Assembly (NCBI GenBank): GCA_900167925.1
Contig: FUZM01000005.1
Coordinates: 62,001-126,000, forward strand
DNA length: 64,000 nt
Source: Bacteroidales bacterium WCE2008
GTDB taxonomy: Bacteria > Bacteroidota > Bacteroidia > Bacteroidales > UBA932
Reading direction: 5' to 3'
Shown: positions 34,320-42,709 of the stretch, piece by piece
Position numbering within the stretch: position 1 is the first letter of the stretch
Layout: the number at the start of each line of letters is the position of its first letter
The notes under the pieces: generated by a model
What the model saw: the letters and a program-made list of their open reading frames with translations, nothing else
The model's database searches: none
Told to the model about the DNA's origin: nothing
Made by a program: the position numbers and the translations under genes

Positions 34320-35720
34320 ATGTCAAGGCAGAAGAAAGAAAGCGGATTCTGGGGATTCGTCCAGGATTTCCAGGGTGACAAGGTCATCTGGATGATCGTG
34401 CTCGTACTGATCATGGTCTCCATCCTTGCCATCTCGTCATCGACTCCGCTGCTGGCGATCCAGAGCAAGAGCACCAGAACCGCAATCATCAACGAGCAGT
34501 TCCTGATCTCCGGTCTGGGTCTGGGCATAATTGTCTTCTGCTATTCGGTAATACGCAAGATAGGATTCCTGAGGGTGATATCGCAGCTGGGATACGGAGT
34601 ATCCATGTTCCTGCTGCTGTGCCTGGCCATAAGAGTCAAGACTCCGTTCTTCAGAGCCTCCGAAATCAACGGGGCCGTCCGTGCCCTGACGATATTCGGA
34701 TTCCAGCTCCATGTCTTCGAGTTCGTCAAGATTTTCATGGTCATGTACCTCTCCTGGGCAATCCATGTATATCATGAACGCTGGAACGACGACGGAAGTT
34801 CCCGGAACAGGGAAAAAGGCTTCACCCTGGCGGAGCTGCTTTCCGAGACGAAGTCTTTCGCATGGATGGGAGAAAGGAAATGGCAGCTGTTCCTGTATAT
34901 CTTCTTCCCGATACTCAGCGTCAGCGTACTGATATTGCTGGGCAGCGTTTCAAGTACCCTCTTCATCGGAGCGATCATGCTTGTGACCATATTGATCGGA
35001 GGTATACGTATAAGGGACATGCTGATCTATGGCGTCGTCGGAATCGGACTGGTGGCCGGATGTATCGGACTGTATTTCGTTTCCGGAGGCAAGATCTTCC
35101 AGCGTTTCGGAACTGCGGTCGGACGTATCACCCTGGCGTCCGAGGATCCGGAGGAGGAGCTGAAGAAGCTCCCGAAGGGAACAGCAGAATTCCAGGAGAA
35201 GCTGGACCAGATCCGACAGCCGATCAGCGCGAAGGTCGCTGTCAGCGAAGGTGGAATATTCGGAAAAGGCCCGGGACGAAGCACCCAGAGATATGTCGTC
35301 CCAGTCATGTTCGAAGACTATATGTTCAGTTTCATCGTGGAGGAATACGGAATCCTCGGGGCGATCCTGGTGCTGATCCTTTATGGAGGACTGCTCGCGA
35401 GAGGATGGATCCTCGTCCGGAACAGCGAAAACATGTTCGCCAAGACGGCGATCTCAGGTCTGGTGCTGCTGATTTCCGGGCAGGCGGTCATGCATATGCT
35501 GATCAATGTCGACCTCTTCCCTCTTACGGGACAGACGCTGCCGATGATCAGCCACGGAAACTCCTCGTTCCTGGCGTTCAGCCTGGCGTTCGGAATTATT
35601 CTGAGCATCAGCCGTATGGTCAAGGCCAAGATGGACAAGATTGCGGCAGAAGTGAAACCTATTGTTGAAAAAACTGACGAGATCAGGGAGAGTCTGAACG
35701 ATCTCGATCAGATAGATTAG
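34320..35720 (+). CDS. ftsW: Septal peptidoglycan polymerase FtsW
   Basis: The 466-residue SEDS-family membrane protein has about ten hydrophobic helices. The large periplasmic loop contains the conserved region with VSEGGIFGKGPGRSTQRYVVPVMFEDYMFSFIVEEYG, and the C-terminal part has LFPLTGQTLPMISHGNSSFLAF. It polymerises lipid II at the septum with FtsI. The N-terminal loop after the first helix (SSSTPLLAIQSKSTRTA) and the charged C-terminal tail are unremarkable. It is followed 7 bases later by murG. Confidence 0.95.
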   Translation: MSRQKKESGFWGFVQDFQGDKVIWMIVLVLIMVSILAISSSTPLLAIQSKSTRTAIINEQFLISGLGLGIIVFCYSVIRKIGFLRVISQLGYGVSMFLLLCLAIRVKTPFFRASEINGAVRALTIFGFQLHVFEFVKIFMVMYLSWAIHVYHERWNDDGSSRNREKGFTLAELLSETKSFAWMGERKWQLFLYIFFPILSVSVLILLGSVSSTLFIGAIMLVTILIGGIRIRDMLIYGVVGIGLVAGCIGLYFVSGGKIFQRFGTAVGRITLASEDPEEELKKLPKGTAEFQEKLDQIRQPISAKVAVSEGGIFGKGPGRSTQRYVVPVMFEDYMFSFIVEEYGILGAILVLILYGGLLARGWILVRNSENMFAKTAISGLVLLISGQAVMHMLINVDLFPLTGQTLPMISHGNSSFLAFSLAFGIILSISRMVKAKMDKIAAEVKPIVEKTDEIRESLNDLDQID

Positions 35721-35727
35721 ATAAACT

Positions 35728-36870
35728 ATGGAATATAAAGCATTGAGAATCATTATCAGCGGAGGCGGTACCGGGGGACATATCTTCCCGGCCATATCCA
35801 TCGCCAACAAGCTGCGCGAACTGAATCCGGAGAGCGAGATACTGTTCGTGGGCGCGGAAGGGAAAATGGAAATGGACAAGGTACCTGCAGCAGGCTACAA
35901 GATTGTAGGTCTGCCTATAGTGGGCCTTCAGAGACAGCTTAACCTCAAGAACATCATCAATGATCTTAAGGTACCGTTCAAAGTTCTTTCGAGCCTGCGC
36001 AAGGCCCGGAGGATCATAAAGGAGTTCAGACCGGACATCGCGATCGGAGTCGGCGGCTATGCCAGCGCCCCGATGCTCCGTGCAGCCGAAAAAGCCGGAG
36101 TTCCTTGTCTCATCCAGGAGCAGAACGGTTTCGCCGGGCTGACGAACAGGATTCTCGGGAAGAAAGCCTCTAAGATCTGCGTCGCATACGAAGGCATGGA
36201 GAAGTTCTTCCCCGCCGACAGGATAGTGATGAGCGGAAATCCGATCCGCGCCGACATAGTCCCGGCCGACAAGGACATGATCCTGGAAGGTCTGCGGTTC
36301 TATGGTCTCAATCCGGGAATGGAGCATCTTTTCGTGGTCGGAGGAAGTCTCGGAAGCGGGACCCTCAACAGGGCCATGAGAAAGTGGATCTCCGAGGGTT
36401 GCCCGGGAGGAGAAAACGTCCAGGTCATCTGGCAGTGCGGACGCTACTACAAGGAGGGAATCGACAGGTTCATGGAGGATATGAAGATAAAGGGCGTCAA
36501 TATCGACAATATCTGGTACTCGGATTTCATCAGCCGCATGGATCTTGCCTATGCCGTCGCCGATGTCGTGGTGTCCAGATCCGGAGCGAGCACGGTTTCA
36601 GAACTCTGCGCCGCCCACAAGGCCGCTATCTTCGTGCCGTCGCCGAATGTCGCTGAAGACCACCAGACTCACAACGCCATGGCCCTTGTAAACAAAGGCG
36701 CCGCGGTGATGGTCAAGGATGCGGATGCATCAGAGAAACTTATGGAGACTGCCATGGAGCTTATCCACGACGGAGAAAGGATCCAGTGTCTCGAACAGAA
36801 TATAGCTAAGCTTGCGCTTACAGACGCAGCGCAGGTAATAGCTGACGAAGCATATAAACTTGTTAAATAA
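35728..36870 (+). CDS. murG: Lipid II synthase (GlcNAc transferase)
   Basis: The 380-residue GT28 glycosyltransferase has the glycine-rich SGGGTGGHIFPAISIA near its N-terminus, GVGGYASAPMLRAA in the first domain, and DVVVSRSGASTVSEL in the UDP-GlcNAc-binding domain. It transfers GlcNAc to lipid I at the inner face of the membrane. It sits in the dcw cluster between ftsW and murC; the murC ATG lies 1 base after its stop. Confidence 0.95.
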   Translation: MEYKALRIIISGGGTGGHIFPAISIANKLRELNPESEILFVGAEGKMEMDKVPAAGYKIVGLPIVGLQRQLNLKNIINDLKVPFKVLSSLRKARRIIKEFRPDIAIGVGGYASAPMLRAAEKAGVPCLIQEQNGFAGLTNRILGKKASKICVAYEGMEKFFPADRIVMSGNPIRADIVPADKDMILEGLRFYGLNPGMEHLFVVGGSLGSGTLNRAMRKWISEGCPGGENVQVIWQCGRYYKEGIDRFMEDMKIKGVNIDNIWYSDFISRMDLAYAVADVVVSRSGASTVSELCAAHKAAIFVPSPNVAEDHQTHNAMALVNKGAAVMVKDADASEKLMETAMELIHDGERIQCLEQNIAKLALTDAAQVIADEAYKLVK

Positions 36871-36871
36871 C

Positions 36872-38224
36872 ATGTACAGAAACATATATTTCATCGGAAT
36901 CGGAGGTATCGGGATGAGCGCAATCGCCCGTTACTGGAAATTCAAAGGACTTAACGTGAGCGGATACGACAAGACCCCGTCGGATCTGACAGCACAGCTG
37001 CAGGCCGAGGGAATCGACGTCCACTATGAAGACAATACCGACTATGTCCCGAAGGACGTGGAAAACACCCTTGTGGTCTATACTCCCGCCATCCCTGCGG
37101 ACATGAGCGAGCTCAAATATGTGCAGAAGCACGGCTACTCGGTGCTCAAGAGATCGAGGGTCCTGGGCGAGATCGCCAAGGGCCAGGCCTGCCTTGCCGT
37201 TGCGGGAACCCATGGGAAGACTACGACCAGCACTCTCACCGCCCATATCTTCAAGGATAGCGGCGAGGGCTGTTCCGCCTTCCTCGGAGGCATATCCAAG
37301 AACTACGGCACAAACTTGCTTACCAGCCACAATCCGGTCGTGGTTGCCGAGGCTGACGAGTTCGACAGGTCATTCCTCCAGCTTTTCCCGAAGATTGCGG
37401 TGATCACCGCGATGGACGCTGACCATCTCGACATCTACGGCGACCTCGACACATACCAGCAGGCTTTCAGGGACTTCGCCGCGCAGGTAAGCGACACCCT
37501 GATCATAAAGAAGGGGCTTCCTGTTTCCGAGGCCGATACCAAAGCGAAGATACTTACTTACTCATACAACGATCCCGAGGCTGATTTCCATGCCGAAAAC
37601 GCCCATCCGGACAACCTCGGATATTTCATCTACGACCTCAGGTATCCGGGCGGAGTGATCCATGACGTCAAGGTCGGAGTCCCGGGCTGGGTCAATGCCG
37701 AGAACAGCATCGCCGCAGCGGCAATCTGCCTCAGCTATGGTCTCGCTCCGGAGAAGGTGAAACACGGAATCGGTAATTTCCAGGGAGTACTGCGTCGTCT
37801 GGACATCCATCTCAACACTGAGAAACTGTCCTATATCGACGACTATGCCCACCACCCGAAGGAGCTTTCATCGGCTATCAGCTCGATGAGGGACATTTTC
37901 CCGGGAAGAAAGCTTACGGCTATTTTCCAGCCGCATCTCTACACCCGAACGAGGGACTTCGCGGCGGATTTCGCCGAGGCTCTCAGCAAAGTGGACAAAC
38001 TTATCCTTCTGGACATCTATCCAGCCAGGGAGGAGCCTATTCCGGGAGTGACTTCGGAGATCATCTTCGACAAGGTCACGGCTCCGGAAAAGGTGCTTAT
38101 CCGCAAGGAAGAGCTTATGGATTATCTCGAGAAGGAACCTCTTGACGTTCTGGTAACCTTCGGAGCCGGCAATGTAGACAGGTTCATCGAGCCTATTACT
38201 GAGATGCTTAAGAAGAGAATTTAG
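36872..38224 (+). CDS. murC: UDP-N-acetylmuramate-L-alanine ligase
   Basis: From the ATG at 36872 the protein has 450 residues (MYRNIYFIGIGGIGMSAIAR). The frame extends 12 bases into murG from a TTG, but the ATG gives the family N-terminus. The P-loop is VAGTHGKTTTSTLTAHIF (about 110-127), and EADEFDRSFLQL and YIDDYAHHPKEL are further signatures. It adds L-alanine to UDP-MurNAc. ftsQ starts immediately after its stop. Confidence 0.95.
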   Translation: MYRNIYFIGIGGIGMSAIARYWKFKGLNVSGYDKTPSDLTAQLQAEGIDVHYEDNTDYVPKDVENTLVVYTPAIPADMSELKYVQKHGYSVLKRSRVLGEIAKGQACLAVAGTHGKTTTSTLTAHIFKDSGEGCSAFLGGISKNYGTNLLTSHNPVVVAEADEFDRSFLQLFPKIAVITAMDADHLDIYGDLDTYQQAFRDFAAQVSDTLIIKKGLPVSEADTKAKILTYSYNDPEADFHAENAHPDNLGYFIYDLRYPGGVIHDVKVGVPGWVNAENSIAAAAICLSYGLAPEKVKHGIGNFQGVLRRLDIHLNTEKLSYIDDYAHHPKELSSAISSMRDIFPGRKLTAIFQPHLYTRTRDFAADFAEALSKVDKLILLDIYPAREEPIPGVTSEIIFDKVTAPEKVLIRKEELMDYLEKEPLDVLVTFGAGNVDRFIEPITEMLKKRI

Positions 38225-39007
38225 ATGAAAGCTGTCTATAGATATTCGATCGCTTTTGTGGCCACGGTTCTCGCGGTCTGCCTCCTGGTCGTGCTCAGCA
38301 CCCTGAGCCGCGAGCAGAAGACGCTGCTGACATGTACCGGGCTGGAGGTCGAAATCATGGACAGCACCAGCCTTAGTTTCGTAAGCAAAGCTGACGTAAA
38401 AAGATATATCGAAAGAGACTATGGCGTCTATATGGGCCAGAGACTGGACAGCGTCGACCTGAAGAAGATCGAGACAGTCCTGGACGGCCGGAGCGCCATA
38501 CTCAAGAGCGAGGCCTATACGACGACCGATGGCATGCTCCATGTAGAGATAACCCAGAGAGAACCGGTAGTGCGGTTCCAGAAGGGCGAGACAGGGTACT
38601 ATGCCGACGAGACCGGGTTCATATTCCCGCTCCAGTCCAACTATACTTCGAGAGTGCCGATCATCGACGGAAACATTCCCCTGTCTGCCGGCAGCGGATT
38701 CAAGGGCTATCCTTCGGATCCTAAGGAGAAGGCCTGGCTGGACGGAATAATAGGCATGGTCCGTTTCATCGGAGGAAGCAAGACATGGTCGGAGTCGATC
38801 GTCCAGATAACGGTCGACGAGCGGGGGGACGTTGTCATGATCCCGAGAAAAGGCGTCGAGAAGTTCATCTTCGGCCGTCCGGAGGATTACAAGGCAAAGT
38901 TCTCGAGGATGGAGGATTATTACAGATATATCTACCCTGCAAAGCAGGAGATGAATTACAAGACTGTCAATGTCAAATATGACGGACAGATAATCTGCAG
39001 AAAATAA
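38225..39007 (+). CDS. ftsQ: Division protein FtsQ (DivIB-like)
   Basis: The protein has 260 residues: one N-terminal transmembrane segment (YSIAFVATVLAVCLLVVLST, about 6-25) and a periplasmic POTRA-like domain (LTCTGLEVEIMDSTSLSFVSKADVKRYI) followed by a beta domain. Sequence is weakly conserved in this family; position between murC and ftsA and topology support it. FtsQ scaffolds the divisome through FtsB/FtsL. There is no spacer to murC and 13 bases to ftsA. Confidence 0.85.
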   Translation: MKAVYRYSIAFVATVLAVCLLVVLSTLSREQKTLLTCTGLEVEIMDSTSLSFVSKADVKRYIERDYGVYMGQRLDSVDLKKIETVLDGRSAILKSEAYTTTDGMLHVEITQREPVVRFQKGETGYYADETGFIFPLQSNYTSRVPIIDGNIPLSAGSGFKGYPSDPKEKAWLDGIIGMVRFIGGSKTWSESIVQITVDERGDVVMIPRKGVEKFIFGRPEDYKAKFSRMEDYYRYIYPAKQEMNYKTVNVKYDGQIICRK

Positions 39008-39020
39008 AAAAACAAGATAT

Positions 39021-40439
39021 ATGGACGAGAGATACATTGCAGCCGTAGACATGGGTACGGCGAAAATTGCGCTGACAGTCGCCAGGATTTCCGGCGAGGA
39101 TGTGCAGATTCTCTATTATAAAGAGCGCCCGTCAGCCGGAATCAGGAACAGCGCCGTCTTCAACCCGAAGAAGGCAGCCGATCCTGTAAAGGAGGCCATC
39201 GCCGAGGCAGAAAGCGAATTGAACATAAAGATCATGCAGGTCGTGGTCGGACTTCCACGCTGCGACATCCGTCAGGAAGTCGCCAAAGCGAGGGTGGACA
39301 GGACCAACCCGGACGAGAGCATCACCAAGGAAGAGGTGGAGAGCCTCAAGATGATGGCCCAGAACGACTACCCTATCGAAGATCCGGAAAAGGAGGAACT
39401 CTATGGCGCAGTCGCCCAGTCTTTCTCTGACGACGAGGAATTCCAGCTCATCGAGAACGACATCATCGGAGTGATCAGCCAGGTCTTCGAAGGCAACTTC
39501 AAGCTTTTCATCGGAAAGAAGAGCTCCATCAAGACTATCGACAAGATCTTCAACGATCTCGACATAGCCATCGCCAGCCGCTACTTCACCCCTAACTCAC
39601 AGGCCAAGGCAGTGCTGACCGAGGACGAGATGTCCAGCGGCGTCGCCCTCATCGATTTCGGCGCCGGAGCTACGTCAGTGACCATATATCAGGGCAAGAT
39701 ACTCCGCTTCTACGCTTCGATTCCGTTCGGCGGCAATTCGATTACCCACGATATCAGCAACGAGTGCCATATCTCCGAGAGACTTGCGGAGAACATAAAA
39801 CTGGCCTTCGGAGCCTGCATGCCTGAGAAGCTCCAGACTCTCGGCGAGAAGATAATCCAGATCGAGGGAGACGACATGGACGGTCTGAAGCAGATCCCTG
39901 TCCATTATCTCTCGGACCTTATCACATGCCGCGTCCGCGAAATCGTAGAAGCCATGCTCTATGAGATCCAGGTCAGCGGGCTTGCCGACAATCTCCGCAG
40001 CGGAGTGGTTATCACCGGCGGAGGCGCGAAGCTTACCAATATCGCCAACTATATCAAGGAGATTTCCGGATATAACGTGCGTACCGGCGTGCCTCGCAAC
40101 AAATTTTCGGCTTCCGGCTGTCCGGGAGTCAAGGATCCGTCCGCTTCTACTTCAATCGGAATGATCCTTTCCGCCAAGGAGGACAATCTCATCAATTGCA
40201 TAACAGCACCGGAGACTCCTGTAAGAAACGCTGCGGTCGAGATTGAGAAGCCGGTGGAGAGATTCATCGAGGAAGAGACGCAGGAGCCGCCTGTCGACCT
40301 GTTCGGCGGCACTGTCCCGGAGGAGAAGAAAGAGAAGCCTGCCAAGCAGTCGAAGCCGTCATCACTCATAGTGACATGGCAGAAACTCATGGGCAAGATT
40401 GACAATTTATCAAAGGATATTGACGAAGAAGAAATATAG
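39021..40439 (+). CDS. ftsA: Cell division protein FtsA
   Basis: The 472-residue actin-like ATPase starts with the phosphate-1 motif AAVDMGTAKIALTVA; the SHS2/1C subdomain follows, then phosphate-2 (LIDFGAGATSVTIYQ) and the adenosine motif VITGGGAKLTNIANY. FtsA anchors FtsZ to the membrane. A Pro/Lys-rich linker (about 405-445) leads to a C-terminal amphipathic helix (SLIVTWQKLMGKI) that would be the membrane-targeting sequence. ftsZ follows after 5 bases. Confidence 0.95.
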   Translation: MDERYIAAVDMGTAKIALTVARISGEDVQILYYKERPSAGIRNSAVFNPKKAADPVKEAIAEAESELNIKIMQVVVGLPRCDIRQEVAKARVDRTNPDESITKEEVESLKMMAQNDYPIEDPEKEELYGAVAQSFSDDEEFQLIENDIIGVISQVFEGNFKLFIGKKSSIKTIDKIFNDLDIAIASRYFTPNSQAKAVLTEDEMSSGVALIDFGAGATSVTIYQGKILRFYASIPFGGNSITHDISNECHISERLAENIKLAFGACMPEKLQTLGEKIIQIEGDDMDGLKQIPVHYLSDLITCRVREIVEAMLYEIQVSGLADNLRSGVVITGGGAKLTNIANYIKEISGYNVRTGVPRNKFSASGCPGVKDPSASTSIGMILSAKEDNLINCITAPETPVRNAAVEIEKPVERFIEEETQEPPVDLFGGTVPEEKKEKPAKQSKPSSLIVTWQKLMGKIDNLSKDIDEEEI

Positions 40440-40444
40440 AAGCC

Positions 40445-41716
40445 ATGAACGAGAATTTTGAAATCATAGATAGTGTAACCCCGAGCGACTGGGTTCCGGA
40501 CGTTTCCATGATCAAGGTCATCGGAATCGGAGGAGGCGGCTGCAACGCTGTCACCTACATGTACAACCAGAAGGTCAAAGGCTGCAACTTCATCGTCTGC
40601 AATACTGACGCCCAGGCCCTCCAGAAGAGCAATGTCCCTATAAAGATTCAGCTCGGAGAAGGTCTCGGCGCAGGAACGAATCCTACAGAAGGCCGCAACG
40701 CCGCGCTGGAGTCCCAGGACGCCATCGCGGAGAAACTGCTCACGCCGGAGACCAAGATGATCTTCATCACGGCCGGAATGGGCGGAGGTACCGGTACCGG
40801 AGCATCCCCTGTCATCGCCAAGATGGCCAAGGATAAAGGTATACTTACCGTCGCTGTTGTCACGCTGCCTTTCAAGAATGAAGGAGACGACACAATTTCA
40901 AAGGCTATCGACGGCATCCACGAACTGGAGCACAATGTCGATTCCCTTCTTATAATAAACAATGAAAAACTTTACGAATTCTACGGCAACCAGCTAGTGC
41001 ACGAGGCTTTCCCGCATGCGGACGAAGTCCTTGCCACGGCAGTCCGCGGAATTACCGAGATCATCAGCCGCACAGGCTATGTCAACGTCGATTTCAAGGA
41101 TGTCCGCAATATGATGAAAAATAGCGGAATGGCCCTTATGGGCTGCGGAATCGGCACAGGTCCGGACCGTCTCAACATGGCGGTGCGCGGTGCTCTCGAG
41201 TCCCCGCTTCTTAACGATTTCGACCTCAAGACTTCTCAGAACCTGCTTGTAAATATCACCTGCGGAGCAAACGACCAGGGCCTCAAGATGGATGACCTCA
41301 AGGCCATCAGTGACCTTATTGCGGAGCATACCGGAGGTACGCGCAAGTTCAAGCAGGGTCTTGTATATGACGAGAATCCTGAGGTCGGAGACAAGATTCA
41401 GATTACCGTGATTGCGACAGGATTCAAGATGAACCTTATCGGAATCACCGGTACGGATCTCGGAAAACTTATCCTTATCGACAAGGACTTCGAATACAAG
41501 CCCGAAGAGACTCCTCGAGGAGAGGAGATTTCTCTTCCGGACGAAGATATCGAGACAATCAAGGTCGGCTACAGTACTACGGATAATGTCCGCAAGTTCA
41601 ATTTCGCCCCGGACAAGAAGCCGGTGCTTATTCTGCCTCCAGGCCAGAGCAAGAGCGAACTCGAGGAAATAGCCGCTATCAGACGTGCTCCGAGGCGCCG
41701 GACAGAGGATGAATAA
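40445..41716 (+). CDS. ftsZ: Cell division protein FtsZ
   Basis: The 423-residue tubulin homologue has IKVIGIGGGGCNAVTYM near the N-terminus, the GTP-binding signature GMGGGTGTGASPVIA around residue 110, and a T7-loop region. After about residue 330 there is a short linker and a C-terminal tail (SELEEIAAIRRAPRRRTEDE) of unusual basic character; it lacks the proteobacterial DIPxFLR-type peptide, as often in Bacteroidota. It polymerises into the Z-ring. It is the last gene of the dcw cluster; the following 64 bases hold only an AT-rich 8-bp hairpin (GTTTTTAC/GTAAAAAC, 41748-41772). Confidence 0.95.
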   Translation: MNENFEIIDSVTPSDWVPDVSMIKVIGIGGGGCNAVTYMYNQKVKGCNFIVCNTDAQALQKSNVPIKIQLGEGLGAGTNPTEGRNAALESQDAIAEKLLTPETKMIFITAGMGGGTGTGASPVIAKMAKDKGILTVAVVTLPFKNEGDDTISKAIDGIHELEHNVDSLLIINNEKLYEFYGNQLVHEAFPHADEVLATAVRGITEIISRTGYVNVDFKDVRNMMKNSGMALMGCGIGTGPDRLNMAVRGALESPLLNDFDLKTSQNLLVNITCGANDQGLKMDDLKAISDLIAEHTGGTRKFKQGLVYDENPEVGDKIQITVIATGFKMNLIGITGTDLGKLILIDKDFEYKPEETPRGEEISLPDEDIETIKVGYSTTDNVRKFNFAPDKKPVLILPPGQSKSELEEIAAIRRAPRRRTEDE

Positions 41717-41780
41717 AAAAAACGAATTTTTTTGTTGCATTTCTGTGGTTTTTACGTCTAATAAGTAAAAACGCATTGAT

Positions 41781-42608
41781 ATGATAAGAAAAATAGCACT
41801 ACTGATCGCTGTCATCATGGCGATCTTCGCAGTCGAGGCTCTCGCAGGAAAGGAGTCTGACAAAGTCATCGTCAACGAATACGATCTTGAAGAGTTCAGA
41901 GGTATAACTGCCGACGATATCTATGAAGTCCACGTTACTCATGGACTTGTCCAGAGCGTAAGAGTTGAAGTTTCAGAATGGCTCGCGGATTTCGTCGAAA
42001 TCGGTGTTTCCGGCAAGACTCTCAATCTTTCCGTGAAACCGGGTATCTACAAAAGCGGCATCTCTATTTCCAGAGAGGGAATAAGAATCCGTTCAAGAAG
42101 AAACAGCGGCAAGATCAAGGTTTTCGTGACCGCTCCGGAACTATACCGTGTCAAGCTGTCCGGCGCCGCTTCGCTTATAGCCGAGGGTAAATTCATCTGC
42201 GACAACGGAGATTTCAGGATCGAGCTTAGCGGAGCTTCCAACGCAAAAGGTCTGCTCGTGGAAGGAAGCAAAGCCGATATCCATATGAGCGGAGCTTCAA
42301 CTCTCGATTTAGACGGAGCATTCGACAGCGTCAAGGCTGCCCTGAGCGGAGCCTCCAATTTTGACATGAATGTCGACTGCGGCGATTTCTATGGCCATAT
42401 AAGCGGAGCATCGAGCATAAAGCTCTCCGGAAAAGGCGACTTCATCAGATTTGAAGGAAGCGGAGCGTCGAACCTTATTGCTCCGGACTTCCATGCCAAT
42501 GAAGGTAACGTCCGTCTCAGTGGAGCTTCCCATGCTTCCGTCAATGTCAGCGGCAGTCTCGACATCAAGACTTCTGGCGCTTCCAGCTGTACCAACAAAG
42601 CCAGATAG
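41781..42608 (+). CDS. Secreted DUF2807-type beta-helix protein with SGAS repeats
   Basis: The protein has 275 residues with a signal peptide (MIRKIALLIAVIMAIFAVEALAG). An N-terminal beta segment with YEVHVTHGLVQSVRVEVSEW matches the putative autotransporter adhesin head (GIN/DUF2807) domain. From about residue 126 the chain carries eight SGAS-type motifs (SGAA, then SGAS seven times) at roughly 15-20-residue spacing, which predicts a short right-handed beta-helix. Location is periplasm or surface; the function is unknown. It lies between ftsZ and gltX, with no clear promoter box, and may be read through from ftsZ. Confidence 0.78.
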   Translation: MIRKIALLIAVIMAIFAVEALAGKESDKVIVNEYDLEEFRGITADDIYEVHVTHGLVQSVRVEVSEWLADFVEIGVSGKTLNLSVKPGIYKSGISISREGIRIRSRRNSGKIKVFVTAPELYRVKLSGAASLIAEGKFICDNGDFRIELSGASNAKGLLVEGSKADIHMSGASTLDLDGAFDSVKAALSGASNFDMNVDCGDFYGHISGASSIKLSGKGDFIRFEGSGASNLIAPDFHANEGNVRLSGASHASVNVSGSLDIKTSGASSCTNKAR

Positions 42609-42651
42609 CACTCTGTCAAAACTTTTTTCTTCGTTTCTGATTACTTTTGGT

Positions 42652-42659
42652 TATCTTTG
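42652..42659 (+). promoter_or_regulatory. -7 box (TATCTTTG) of gltX
   Basis: TATCTTTG lies 50 bases before the gltX ATG at 42710 and inside a longer open frame, which argues against an upstream start. No TTG is at the usual -33 distance. Confidence 0.5.
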
Positions 42660-42709
42660 CGGATTATAAGGGTCTGCGCGTCTTGCGCAGACTTCTAATA
42701 CGTAAGACA

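Noticed and set aside
34437..34775. Large antisense open frames within the dcw genes and pnp
   Set aside because: High GC at third codon positions opens long antisense frames; none has a promoter, a signal or a recognisable motif.
41748..41772. AT-rich hairpin after ftsZ as a dcw terminator
   Set aside because: The stem is only 8 bp of mostly A-T pairs with no T run after it; not convincing as an intrinsic terminator.
42240..42600. Tandem DNA repeat or CRISPR array suggested by recurring AGCGGAGC
   Set aside because: The recurrence encodes the SGAS turns of a beta-helix protein and lies in frame.
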